Shown piece by piece: positions 40,921 through 49,397 of a stretch of DNA of 64,000 nucleotides. The notes beneath the pieces are model-generated. The model did no database searches and was not told the origin of the DNA. It saw nothing but the letters and a program-made list of their open reading frames with translations. The position numbers and the translations under genes were made by a program. Every line of letters begins with the position of its first letter. The stretch's first letter is position 1. The DNA is from Variovorax sp. PBL-E5. Lineage in GTDB: Bacteria; Pseudomonadota; Gammaproteobacteria; Burkholderiales; Burkholderiaceae_C. The stretch is from positions 3,782,001 to 3,846,000 of the forward strand of contig NZ_LR594671.1 of assembly GCF_901827185.1 (NCBI RefSeq). Direction: 5' to 3'.

Positions 40921-41389
40921 CGGACACCCCCGCGCAGATGACCGACACGCTCGTCACATCGGCGGCCGCCGAGCCGCTGCCGTTGCGCACTGTGCAGCCG
41001 GACCACGCAGGCTGCGTGCCCACCGTCACCGCATAGGCCGCGCCGGAGGCGACGGACGTTGCGAAACTGAACGGGCCATCGGCCGTCAGCGTCAGCGCGT
41101 CGCCGCCGTGGTCGAGCAGGACCACTTGCGCCTCGGGCGGCAGTCCGGAAAGCGTGCCGCCGATGATGTGGCGGGCCGCCGGCGGCTCTGCCTGCGATGG
41201 TTCCGGCGGCGTTGCAGTCAGCTGGGTCGCGGGCGGCGGCACAGGCTCGACCCGGGTCTCGGCAGGCGGCGAACTTCCGCTCGACGACGCGACGGCGAAG
41301 AACGGCGTCCCGCTACCACTGCCGCCGCCGCAAGCGGTCAACAGCAGGCACACCGAAGCCACAAGCCAGCGGATCGTGTACTTGTTCAT
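39941..41389 (-). CDS. NHL-repeat beta-propeller lipoprotein
   Basis: A 482-residue exported protein. The signal peptide (IRWLVASVCLLLTAC) ends with a lipobox cysteine near residue 20. After a Gly/Ser/Pro tether there is an Ig-like segment (about residues 75-155) and then six NHL-type repeats of about 55 residues, each with TLAG ... GVAVD ... VYVADxxNxxIRKITPDG, giving a six-bladed propeller. Start ATG 41389 has GAGGAG upstream. Binding partner unknown. It is 240 bp upstream of xdhA on the same strand, with no evident functional link. Confidence 0.85.
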   Translation of the reverse strand: MNKYTIRWLVASVCLLLTACGGGSGSGTPFFAVASSSGSSPPAETRVEPVPPPATQLTATPPEPSQAEPPAARHIIGGTLSGLPPEAQVVLLDHGGDALTLTADGPFSFATSVASGAAYAVTVGTQPAWSGCTVRNGSGSAAADVTSVSVICAGVSAQVTTLAGGTSRGALDGVGGAASFNAPVGVAVDAAGKVYVGDTQNNNIREIAPGGAVTTLAGSTSAAFADGTGRAASFNAPQGVAVDDAGMVYVADYANHAIRKITPDGVVSTLAGSGAAGSFDGAGRAASFYFPAGVAVDAQRNVYVADTGNHLIRKITPDGAVSTFAGSGALGGDDGAGRAASFRDPYGVAVDAAGNVYVADYSNNRIRKITPDGVVSTLAGSGAPGSDDGAGGTASFRHPYGVAVGLGGNVYVADYGNNRIRRITPAGVVSTLAGDPNGGFADGIDGAASFDAPTGVAVDASGNLYVADSANNAIRKIAAVRP

Positions 41390-41450
41390 CGCGTTCTCCT
41401 CGTCTGCAGCGCAACGAAGGCCGTGCGGCGCTGTACGCACGCATGCAAGT

Positions 41451-41978
41451 TCAGCCGCAGCGCGCGGCGGGGCGTGTGTCGAACAGGCTCATGAGCCGGC
41501 CCATGAGACCCGCCCCCAGCGACGAACGCGCCGACGCGCCGACACCCGGGCGATGGTGGCGGGTCACCTGGTCGCAAGCCCTGTTGCCGATCGCGGGCCG
41601 CGCCCTCGGGCCGGCCAGGATCACCGATGCGAGGTAGGCGGACTGTCCGGCGGCCTTGGATGCGGCACTGAGTTCGCTCCAGCATTCCGTGCCTTGCGCT
41701 TCGCACGGCGCGTCCAGCTGCTTGAGCAGCGAGCGCGTCACGTCGACCAGCGCGCTGGCGGAGGTCAGACAGAAGTAGGCCGATTGCGCCGGCCGGTTGT
41801 GCTGCGCCACCTCCGCGGTACGGATGGTGTCCATCCACCCGTCCGTCGGCGCCGAGAGATCACCGGCGGACGGGAAGCAGCGAACCCATTCCGCCGAGCC
41901 CGACACTTCGCACAGCATCTGTTCGAGGGTGTCCAGCACACGCTGGATCAGTTCTTTTTCGGCGGTTTTGATGGCCAC
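41451..41978 (-). CDS. Hypothetical protein, soluble, unknown
   Basis: A 175-residue protein that I do not recognise. It starts at GTG 41978 with a well-placed AGGGAG. The N-terminal part looks helical (AIKTAEKELIQRVLDTLEQM); two serine-rich helices follow (SAYFCLTSASALVDVTRSLL, SAASKAAGQSAYLASVI), and the last 45 residues are basic. No signal or membrane segment. It is 61 bp upstream of the NHL lipoprotein gene on the same strand, perhaps in its operon. Confidence 0.6.
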   Translation of the reverse strand: MAIKTAEKELIQRVLDTLEQMLCEVSGSAEWVRCFPSAGDLSAPTDGWMDTIRTAEVAQHNRPAQSAYFCLTSASALVDVTRSLLKQLDAPCEAQGTECWSELSAASKAAGQSAYLASVILAGPRARPAIGNRACDQVTRHHRPGVGASARSSLGAGLMGRLMSLFDTRPAARCG

Positions 41979-42136
41979 TGCAAACTCCCTGAGCGTCTAT
42001 GCGAAGAAGGTCTTCGCGGTGATGTCTTGATGTTTGTCAGTGTTGTCTTTTTCCTTGCTTTTCGACAGGCCCGGAAGAGCCATGCGGCGGGCCAATCCAC
42101 GGTGGATCCATGCGCGGCGGGCCATTGGCCCTGGGG

Positions 42137-43438
42137 TCAGGCAGTGCCGTGGACCAGCCGCTCGAACACGTCAGCCGAACCCATCTGCCCGCCCTTGAGC
42201 ATGATCTCCATGCCGTCGAGCGCCGGCACGTCGCTGTGCAACCGGCACAGGCCGGTGCCGGGCCCCAGCGCAGCGAGGTACGACAGGCCCCAGGCATCGA
42301 GCGCCTGCACGGCATGGCTCGAGGTGTCGCCGCCGGCGACGCCGACACGCGCAAGCGGCGCCAGCGCCAGCACGCGGGCCAGCAGGTCGCCGCCGGCGCG
42401 CGCGAGTCCACGCGCGTCCACGGGCGCGTCGCCGGCCGAGGAAGTGCCCGGCCGGCGCGTGCACGCGAGCACGTTCTTTCCCGCGGCGAGCAGTTCGGCG
42501 ATCCGCCCGGCCATGACCGCGCGCTGCGCCGCATCCGGCTGCGCGAGCTGCGCCGGATCGAGCCACACGGTGTCGTACGAGTGCGCGGCAACGATCTGCC
42601 GCTCGGTCACGGGCGACAGGCTGCCGGCCAGCACCAGCACCGGTCCGCGCGCCGGCGCGACCGTGGCGGCCGTCGGCGGACGCGCGCACAACTGGCCCGC
42701 GATCGCCTGCACCACGCTGCTCGGGCCGACCGTGAGCAAGGAATCCTCGAGCGCACGCGGCCAGAGAAGCGCCCCGATGGATGCGAGCTGCGCGTCGTCC
42801 GTCACATCGAACAGCACCGCTTCGGGCCGGCCCGCCAGCAATGCTTCGAGATCCTCGCGCAATGCGCCGGGCGTCTTGCCATAGGCTGTGTACGGCAACG
42901 AGCGCACACCCGTCAGCCCCTGCAGCGCAAGATGGCGCCGCAGATCGGACTCGTGCATCGGCGTGACCGGATGACGGCTCATCGTCGGATGGCGATCGAT
43001 GCGAAACACCTCGCCGCCCGCGCCGGCCGCAGCGAACAGATGGCCGAACACGCAGAAGCGCTCGATGCCGGGCTGCCCGCCGACGATCGCGGCCCACGGC
43101 TGCGACACCGCAGCGCGCAGCACATCGACGGCGACGCCGATGCTGCCGACGGCCGGCGCGCTGTCGAAGGTCGAGCAGGTCTTGTAGTGCAGCACGCGCG
43201 CGCCGAGCGTCTCGAACAGCTTCGCGATCGGCGCCAGCTCGGCGCGCATCTCGGCGGGATTCATCGCACGCGCGGCCCCCGCGATGCCGACGCAATCGAG
43301 CGACCCCGCGCGTTCGAGCCGCGCCGCGTCGGGCGGCCTCAGGAACAGCAGCGTGCGCAGGCCGGCGCGCGCAGCCGTGCCAAGCGTGTCGGTCGCGCCG
43401 GTGAAATCGTCGCCGTAGCAGAGGATCGCCGGGGCCAA
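42137..43438 (-). CDS. DUF1537 / four-carbon acid sugar kinase family protein (OtnK-like)
   Basis: A 433-residue kinase of the family that phosphorylates tetronates and apionate-derived sugar acids. N-terminal block ILCYGDDFTGATDTLG holds the family DDFTGA motif; the C-terminal nucleotide-binding block is RVGVAGGDTSSHAVQALDAW followed by ALGPGTGLC. The start is inferred to be TTG 43438, two bases after the stop of the RuBisCO-like gene, because homology begins there; a longer open frame overlaps that gene. Together with the RuBisCO-like protein it suggests a phosphorylated keto sugar acid as intermediate. Confidence 0.88.
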   Translation of the reverse strand: MAPAILCYGDDFTGATDTLGTAARAGLRTLLFLRPPDAARLERAGSLDCVGIAGAARAMNPAEMRAELAPIAKLFETLGARVLHYKTCSTFDSAPAVGSIGVAVDVLRAAVSQPWAAIVGGQPGIERFCVFGHLFAAAGAGGEVFRIDRHPTMSRHPVTPMHESDLRRHLALQGLTGVRSLPYTAYGKTPGALREDLEALLAGRPEAVLFDVTDDAQLASIGALLWPRALEDSLLTVGPSSVVQAIAGQLCARPPTAATVAPARGPVLVLAGSLSPVTERQIVAAHSYDTVWLDPAQLAQPDAAQRAVMAGRIAELLAAGKNVLACTRRPGTSSAGDAPVDARGLARAGGDLLARVLALAPLARVGVAGGDTSSHAVQALDAWGLSYLAALGPGTGLCRLHSDVPALDGMEIMLKGGQMGSADVFERLVHGTA

Positions 43439-43439
43439 T

Positions 43440-44714
43440 TCATGCCCGCCCGAAGAACGCCAACGCGCGCGCAAGCTCCGGCGCCTCGCGTGCCCGGTCC
43501 GCCAGCACGACGCCGCCGCGCGCCGCGGCCCAGGCCTGGCGGATGCTGGCGACGCCCGCTGCCGCGCCATCGGGATGCGCAAGGATCCCACCACCCGACA
43601 TGAAGAGCAGGTCGTCGCTGCCGATCGCGGTCCAGGTGGCCGGCACGGTGCCGGCCCATTGGCCTGACGAGAAGGCCGGCATCACGGCATCGTCGCCCCC
43701 CTCGCACAAGGGCGCGAGGCAATCGCGCGCCGATTCGATCACCTCGCTGTCGGGCTGCGCGAACTTGCCCTGCAGGCCGTGCACGTGCATGTGATCGACG
43801 CCGGCCAGCCGCCACAGCGTTTGATACGCCTGGAACGAGATGCCGAGCAGCGGATGCCGCGACAGCGCGCCGTAACCGTTGCGATGGCCGTGCAGCGCCA
43901 GCGCGGTATGACGACGCAGCGTCTGGATGGCCGAGAAGCCGCACCAGTTCAGGCTCGCCATCACGCAGTCGCCGCCTTCGCGCTCGACCAGGTCGGCATG
44001 GCGGCGCATGGCATCGGTCTCGTCCGTGATGTTGAACGCGACCATCACGTTGCGGCCGGTGCGCTCGCGGTGTTCGCGCACCACCGCCATCACGGCCGGC
44101 ACGCGCTCGGCGAGCGGCGCATGGTCGGGGTCGGCGCAGACTTCGTCGTCCTTGATGAAGTCGACGCCGGCGGCGCAGAGTCGGCCGACCAGCGCCGCCG
44201 TCTCGGCTGCCGACAATCCGACATTGGGCTTGACGATGGTGCCGACCAGCGCGCCGTGCGCGACGCCGATCGCGCGCCGCGTCCCCGCGACGCCGACGCG
44301 CGGCAGCTCGAAGCGCGCACGGTACGAGGGCGGCAGTTGCATCGATTCGAGCCGCAGTCCCGTGACTTCACCGAGATCGTAGAGATTGCCCGCGACGGTG
44401 GCTGCCAGCGTCGGCAGGTTGGCACCGATGTTGGCGACCGGGAACGAGATGTCGATCTGCGCGCGCCGCCACGGGCCGCCCCTGCCCTTGCGTTCGAGGA
44501 AGGCGTTGGGCAGCGACGGCACTGGCGCGGCTTCGCGTTCGACCACCGACTCGACCACCGCGCGCGCACGTTCGCGCAGCGCATCGGTCTCGCCTTCGAC
44601 GCGAACGAAGGTGCCGCTCGACTGCTCGCCCGCCATGACTTCGGCGACCGCGGCCGGATCGAGCGGCGTCTCGATCAGGTACCGCGCCCGCAAGCGCTCG
44701 GATGGCGCGTTCAC
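43440..44714 (-). CDS. RuBisCO-like protein (form IV type)
   Basis: A 424-residue member of the RuBisCO large-subunit family. Retained active-site residues: the first lysine in TIVKPNVGL, the carbamylated-lysine block FIKDDEVCADPD, histidines in HMHVHGLQGKF together with the loop-6 lysine, and MSGGGILAHPDG. The second lysine of KPK is replaced by asparagine, so it should not be a CO2-fixing RuBisCO. Related proteins decarboxylate or transcarboxylate oxo-isoapionate phosphates or act on other sugar-acid phosphates. GTG start 44714 overlaps the VOC stop (GTGA). With kinase, VOC protein and TRAP importer it forms one operon. Confidence 0.9.
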   Translation of the reverse strand: MNAPSERLRARYLIETPLDPAAVAEVMAGEQSSGTFVRVEGETDALRERARAVVESVVEREAAPVPSLPNAFLERKGRGGPWRRAQIDISFPVANIGANLPTLAATVAGNLYDLGEVTGLRLESMQLPPSYRARFELPRVGVAGTRRAIGVAHGALVGTIVKPNVGLSAAETAALVGRLCAAGVDFIKDDEVCADPDHAPLAERVPAVMAVVREHRERTGRNVMVAFNITDETDAMRRHADLVEREGGDCVMASLNWCGFSAIQTLRRHTALALHGHRNGYGALSRHPLLGISFQAYQTLWRLAGVDHMHVHGLQGKFAQPDSEVIESARDCLAPLCEGGDDAVMPAFSSGQWAGTVPATWTAIGSDDLLFMSGGGILAHPDGAAAGVASIRQAWAAARGGVVLADRAREAPELARALAFFGRA

Positions 44715-45250
44715 AGCCGGCTCAGATCGGGAAAGGGCCGCACCGGATCGGCGCCGTCCCAGCCTTCGGAAGACTGGCGGATCAGATCGAACATCCGGCC
44801 CTTCGGCCCCGCGACCTCCGACAGCTCGATCACGGTGCCCGGGTGGTATTCGGTGTCGAAGTAGACGAAGCGTCCGCGCTCGCCGACCTCGCCGCTCATC
44901 ACTGCCTTGAAGCCTTGTCGCAACAGGCGGTCCAGGTCGGCGTCGTAGTTCGAAGTCCAGTAGGCGACATGCTGCAGCCCCGTGCGCCCGGCCTGCTGGA
45001 AGTCGCGGTACATCGAAGGCACATCGTTGCGCGTCTGGATCAGCTCCACCTGCACGAAGCCCGAGTTGGCCAGCGCGACCGAGTTGTGCGGCGCATGTTC
45101 CTCGCCGCGGTAGCGGTAGTTCACGATCGGCACCTTCGGGTTGTAGAACCACGGGCCGACGCCGAGCGTGCGGCTCCAATAATCCATCGCGGCCTCGATG
45201 TCGGGCACGACATAGCCCAGCTGGCGGATCTCGCCAAAGAATCGGCTCAT
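44711..45250 (-). CDS. VOC-superfamily protein (glyoxalase/dioxygenase fold)
   Basis: A 179-residue vicinal-oxygen-chelate protein. It begins RFFGEIRQLGYVVPDIEAAM, the first beta-alpha-beta unit, with the second at TGLQHVAYWTSNYDADLDRL, and metal-ligand candidates His in GLQHVAYW and Glu in YHPGTVIELSEV. Members isomerise, epimerise or lyse carbonyl compounds. ATG 45250 has GGAG upstream. Position between importer and RuBisCO-like gene suggests an early pathway step; the reaction cannot be read. Confidence 0.87.
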   Translation of the reverse strand: MSRFFGEIRQLGYVVPDIEAAMDYWSRTLGVGPWFYNPKVPIVNYRYRGEEHAPHNSVALANSGFVQVELIQTRNDVPSMYRDFQQAGRTGLQHVAYWTSNYDADLDRLLRQGFKAVMSGEVGERGRFVYFDTEYHPGTVIELSEVAGPKGRMFDLIRQSSEGWDGADPVRPFPDLSRL

Positions 45251-45276
45251 GAAAAACTCCGGTTGAAAAGAGGGGC

Positions 45277-47163
45277 TCAGGTCTTGAGGAAACCGATCGA
45301 GAACCAGGGAATCGCGGCGACCAGCACGAGGCCGACGAGCAGCGCCAGCATGTAGCCCCAGATCGGCCCGATGCCCTCGGCCGGCTCGACCTTGCTGACC
45401 GCGCAGGCGCCGTAGTAGCCGACGCCGAAGGGCGGCGCGAACAGGCCGATGCCCATCGCGAAGATCACCACCATCGCGTAGTGCACCTCGTTCACGCCGA
45501 CCGCCTTGGCGATCGGGAACAGCAAGGGGCCGAACAACACGATCGCGGGAATGCCTTCGAGCACGCTGCCGAGCACGATGAAGGCGAGAACCGACACCGC
45601 GAGAAAGCCATAGGCGCCGCCCGGCATCGACTTCATCCACTGCGCCAGATCCTGCGAGAAGCCGGACTGCGTGAGACCCCAGGCCATCGCCGTCGCGCAG
45701 CCGACGATGAAGATGATCGCGCCCGATAGCGAGGCCGTCTCGACCAGCATCGGCCTGAGGCGCCGCCAGTCGAACTGGCGGTAGACCACGAGGCCGATCA
45801 ATGCCGAATACACGATGCCGATGGTCGAGACCTCGGTCGCCGTCGCCACGCCCTCGACCACCGCCGCGCGGATCACGAAGGGCAGCAGCACCGCCGGCAG
45901 CGCGACGAACAGCAGCCGCCCGATGCGGCGCCATCCCTGCTTCTCGATGCCGCTCAGGTCCTCGTTGCGGTAGCGCCAGTGCACCACCAGGCACAGCGCG
46001 ATGCCGAGCACCACGGCCGGCAGCAGCCCCCCGGTGAAGAGCGCGGCGATCGAGATGCCGGTCACCGAGCCGATGGTGATCAACACGATCGAAGGCGGAA
46101 TGGTCTCGGTCTGCGCACCCGTTGCCGACAGCAGCGCGACGAGGTCGCCGGGCTTGGCGCCGCGCTTCACCATCTCGGGGAACAGCACCGGGGCGATGGC
46201 CGCCATGTCGGCCACCTTCGAGCCCGAGATGCCCGACACCAGGTACATCGCGCCGATCAGCACATACGACAGTCCGCCGCGCACATGCCCGAGCAGGCCG
46301 GCGAGGAACTGGATCATCGCGCGCGCCATGCCGGTCATCTCGATCAGCGCGCCGAGGAAGATGAACAGCGGCACCGCCAGCAGGATCAGGTGCGACATGC
46401 CTTCATCCAGGCGCCCCACCATCACCAGCATCGGTGTGTGCGTGGTCAGCGCGAGATAGCCGAAGGTCGCCAGCGCGAACGAGAAGGCGATCGGCACGCC
46501 CGCGAACACCGTGGCCGCCACCACGAGCACGAAGAAGATCACGAGGTTGAGCTTGCCCAGCGGCGCGAGCAGCGGCCCCGCGAACCAGAACAGCGCGACC
46601 ACCGCGGCCACGCCCAGCACCGAGACCGCGATCTGCCGCAGGCTGCAGACGCGCAGCAAGCGCAGCAGCGCCATCACGATCATCAGCCCGACGCCGATCG
46701 GAATCGCGGCCGCGCGCCACGCGTTGCTGATCTCCAGCGCCGGCGTGACGATGAAGGATTCCTCGGCCGCGTAGTCGATCGACGGCCAGATCACCAGCGC
46801 GAGAAAGGCCAGCGAAGCCGCGAGCGCGAAGGCATCGAGCATCGCGCGCGTCGAGGGCTGCACGCGATCGACCAGCGCCGTCATGCGCATGTGCTCGCCG
46901 CGCCGCAGCGCCACGGCAGCGCCCAGCATCGAGAGCCAGAGAAAGAGGATCGAGGCCAGCTCGTCGGACCACACCAGCGGCGCATGGAACAGATAGCGCG
47001 AGGTCACGCCGGCGAACAGCACGCAGATCTCGACCAGCACCAGCAGCGCCGCGACCGATTCGACCGTCACGCCAAGCCAGTGGTCGGCGCGGCGCGCGAA
47101 CGCGCTCAGCGCCGGCGCGGGCAGGCCGATCGGCGCGGCCTCGAAGGTGGAACCGTGGGCCAT
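45277..47163 (-). CDS. TRAP transporter, fused DctQ-DctM membrane protein
   Basis: A 628-residue inner-membrane protein combining both TRAP membrane subunits. Residues about 1-165 match the small DctQ subunit (SRYLFHAPLVWSDELASILF, LRRGEHMRMTALVD); after a short link, about 195-628 are the 12-helix DctM (VPIAFSFALATFGYLALTTH, GISGSKVADMAAIAPVLFPE). Start ATG 47163 is 4 bases after the DctP stop. It uses the sodium gradient to import the ligand captured by the DctP protein. Confidence 0.92.
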   Translation of the reverse strand: MAHGSTFEAAPIGLPAPALSAFARRADHWLGVTVESVAALLVLVEICVLFAGVTSRYLFHAPLVWSDELASILFLWLSMLGAAVALRRGEHMRMTALVDRVQPSTRAMLDAFALAASLAFLALVIWPSIDYAAEESFIVTPALEISNAWRAAAIPIGVGLMIVMALLRLLRVCSLRQIAVSVLGVAAVVALFWFAGPLLAPLGKLNLVIFFVLVVAATVFAGVPIAFSFALATFGYLALTTHTPMLVMVGRLDEGMSHLILLAVPLFIFLGALIEMTGMARAMIQFLAGLLGHVRGGLSYVLIGAMYLVSGISGSKVADMAAIAPVLFPEMVKRGAKPGDLVALLSATGAQTETIPPSIVLITIGSVTGISIAALFTGGLLPAVVLGIALCLVVHWRYRNEDLSGIEKQGWRRIGRLLFVALPAVLLPFVIRAAVVEGVATATEVSTIGIVYSALIGLVVYRQFDWRRLRPMLVETASLSGAIIFIVGCATAMAWGLTQSGFSQDLAQWMKSMPGGAYGFLAVSVLAFIVLGSVLEGIPAIVLFGPLLFPIAKAVGVNEVHYAMVVIFAMGIGLFAPPFGVGYYGACAVSKVEPAEGIGPIWGYMLALLVGLVLVAAIPWFSIGFLKT

Positions 47164-47167
47164 TGAA

Positions 47168-48187
47168 TCAGGCCAGCTTCCCAACGGCGCCTTCGAGCAG
47201 CGTCCAGGCCTCGGCACCGAAGCGGCCCTTCCATTCGCCATAGAAACCCGATTCGCGCAGCTTGGCGCGGAAGCTGTCCGCGGCCGGTCGATTGATCGCC
47301 AGCCCCTTCGCCTGCAGATCGCCGACCACCGACTCGTTGAGCTTCTTGATGTCCTCGCGCTGCTGCAGGCCGGCCTCGTTGATGGCGCGCGCGACGATGG
47401 TCTTCATCGCGTCGGGCAATGCGTCCCACGCACGGCCGTTGGCGATGAACCAGTAGCCGTCCCAGATGTGGTTGGTCATCGAGCCGTATTTCTGCACCTC
47501 GTAGAGCTTGGCCACCTGGATGATCGGCAGCGGGTTCTCCTGCGCATCGACGATCCTGGTCTGCAACGCGGTGTAGACCTCGCTGAACTGCAGGCTGGTC
47601 GGCGCGGCGCCGAGGCCCTTGAACATCGAGATCGACAGCGGGCTCACCGGCACGCGGATCTTCAGGCCGTCCATGTCCTTGGCCGAATCGACCGCCGCCT
47701 TGCTGCTGGTGGTCTGGCGAAAGCCGTTGTCCCACATCTTCTCGAAGGCGTAGAGGCGCGACTTGGCGATGGCGCCGCGCACGTGGGCGCCGAGCTTGCC
47801 GTCCATCGCGGCCCAGACCTGGTTGTAGTCGGAGAAGGCGAAGCCGACCGCATTGATCGCGGCCACCGGCACCAGCGTCGCGATGACCAGCGCCGAGGGC
47901 GTGAAGAACTCGATGCCGCCGGAGCGCACCTGCGCCAGCATGTCGGTGTCGCCGCCGAGCTGGTTGTTGGGGAAGATCTTGATCTCGACGCGGCCGTTGC
48001 TCTCCTTCAGGATGCGATCGGCGGCCTCTTGCGCACGCACGTTCAGCGGGTGCGAGAGCGGCAGGTTGTTGCCGTACTTGTACGAGAACTCGGCCGCGCG
48101 CGCGACGCTCGGCAGCGCCGTCACGATGCTTGCGGCGGGAAGGGCGGAAAGCGTGCGCAGTACGCTGCGACGGTTCATCGGCTGCAT
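47168..48187 (-). CDS. TRAP transporter solute-binding protein (DctP)
   Basis: A 339-residue periplasmic receptor. The signal (NRRSVLRTLSALPAASIV) has a twin-arginine look and ends near residue 32 with ARAAE. Mature family blocks include GRVEIKIFPNNQLGGDTDML, with the conserved region around KIRVPVSPL where the ligand carboxylate-binding arginine sits. Ligands are organic or sugar acids. ATG 48187 has GGAG six bases upstream. First gene of the module and divergent from the LacI-type gene. Confidence 0.92.
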   Translation of the reverse strand: MQPMNRRSVLRTLSALPAASIVTALPSVARAAEFSYKYGNNLPLSHPLNVRAQEAADRILKESNGRVEIKIFPNNQLGGDTDMLAQVRSGGIEFFTPSALVIATLVPVAAINAVGFAFSDYNQVWAAMDGKLGAHVRGAIAKSRLYAFEKMWDNGFRQTTSSKAAVDSAKDMDGLKIRVPVSPLSISMFKGLGAAPTSLQFSEVYTALQTRIVDAQENPLPIIQVAKLYEVQKYGSMTNHIWDGYWFIANGRAWDALPDAMKTIVARAINEAGLQQREDIKKLNESVVGDLQAKGLAINRPAADSFRAKLRESGFYGEWKGRFGAEAWTLLEGAVGKLA

Positions 48188-48217
48188 GTCTGTCTCCGTT
48201 GTGTTGATGATGCGATT

Positions 48218-48227
48218 TGATGCATCA
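48218..48227. promoter_or_regulatory. Palindrome in LacI/TRAP divergent region
   Basis: TGATGCATCA, a perfect 10-bp palindrome with additional TTGATG motifs at 48204-48219, in the 113-bp gap between the dctP and lacI-type starts. Symmetry with a central CG-like step fits a LacI-family operator. Confidence 0.45.
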
Positions 48228-48300
48228 TTGCTTGAAAGCCAGCCAACGATAGGTAGAACGCTCGCCATCGTCAAACCGGAAATTTGAGAGTTTTTGATAG

Positions 48301-49362
48301 ATGCCGGCACGCCCTTCCCCGCCCTCCTCCACCGATGCCAGCCGGGCCCGCATGGTCGACATCGCGCGCGCGGCCAAGGTGTCGACGGCCACGGTCGACC
48401 GCGTGCTCAACAAGCGCGCCCGCGTGCGCGACGCCACCGCGCACCGCGTGCTCAAGGCAGCCTCGGCGCTCGACTACCTGCCCGAGACCGGCCTCCTGGC
48501 CGCGCTCGCGCCCGAACCGCTGCGCCTGAGCTTCCTCTTGCCCGCGGGCACCAATCCTTTCCTGCGCATGCTGAGCGACATGGTCGGCTACTCGCAGGAG
48601 CACTGGGCGCCCTTCAACGTCAAGTGCCGCGCCGAGTTCATCGAGAGCTTCAATCCGCACGAGCTCGCCGCCGCGCTGCTGCGCCGCGGCCGGCGCTGCG
48701 ACGGCATCGCGATGATGGCGCTGGAACATCCGGCGGTGCGCGAAGCGGTGGCCACGCTCGCGGACCGCGGCGTGCCGGTGATCACGCTGATCTCCGATCT
48801 TGCGGATTCGCGGCGCGTGGCCTACATCGGGCTGGACAACCGCGCGGCCGGCCGCACCGCCGGCTACCTGATCGGCCGCTTCATGCGTGCACGCGCGGCC
48901 AAGGTCGCGCTCATTGCCGGCAGCCTGAGCTACAGCGCGCACGAGGAGCGCGAGGCCGGCTTCCTGCACGTGATGGGCGAGATGTTCGAGCACCTGCAGG
49001 TGGTGGGCCTGCGCGAAGGCCACGACGACGCCGAGAAGAACTACCGCCAGACCTGCGCGCTGCTGGAGCAGCATCCCGCGCTCGGCGGCATCTACAACAT
49101 CGGCGGCGCCTCCGATGGCGTGGCACGCGCGCTCAAGGAGGCCGGCCGCGAGCACCAGGTGGTCTTCATCGGCCACGGCCTCACGCCCGACACGCGCGCG
49201 CTCTTGATCGACGGCAGCATGGACGCGGTGATCACCCAGAGTCCGCAGATCACGCTGATGAACTGCGTGCGCATCTTCACCAACCTGCGCGACCGGCGCG
49301 AGGCGCTGGCGGGCGTGGAGAGCACGCGCAGCCAGGTGATCTTTCGCGAGAACCTGCCGTGA
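48301..49362 (+). CDS. LacI-family transcriptional regulator
   Basis: A 353-residue regulator. The HTH is at about residues 18-60 (RMVDIARAAKVSTATVDRVL, then NKRARVRDATAHRVL), with a periplasmic-binding-type sensor domain (FLLPAGTNPFLRMLSDMVGY, VAYIGLDNRAAGRTAGYLIG, GIYNIGGASDGVARAL). Divergent from the sugar-acid operon, it is its likely repressor, with the imported or processed sugar acid as inducer. Confidence 0.92.
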   Translation: MPARPSPPSSTDASRARMVDIARAAKVSTATVDRVLNKRARVRDATAHRVLKAASALDYLPETGLLAALAPEPLRLSFLLPAGTNPFLRMLSDMVGYSQEHWAPFNVKCRAEFIESFNPHELAAALLRRGRRCDGIAMMALEHPAVREAVATLADRGVPVITLISDLADSRRVAYIGLDNRAAGRTAGYLIGRFMRARAAKVALIAGSLSYSAHEEREAGFLHVMGEMFEHLQVVGLREGHDDAEKNYRQTCALLEQHPALGGIYNIGGASDGVARALKEAGREHQVVFIGHGLTPDTRALLIDGSMDAVITQSPQITLMNCVRIFTNLRDRREALAGVESTRSQVIFRENLP

Positions 49363-49397
49363 GCGATCGGCAGGCGGCCCCCTACGTACGGATGTCT

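Noticed and set aside
43440..44714. True CO2-fixing RuBisCO large subunit
   Set aside because: KPK is changed to KPN, there is no small subunit, phosphoribulokinase or CbbR nearby, and neighbours are sugar-acid genes.
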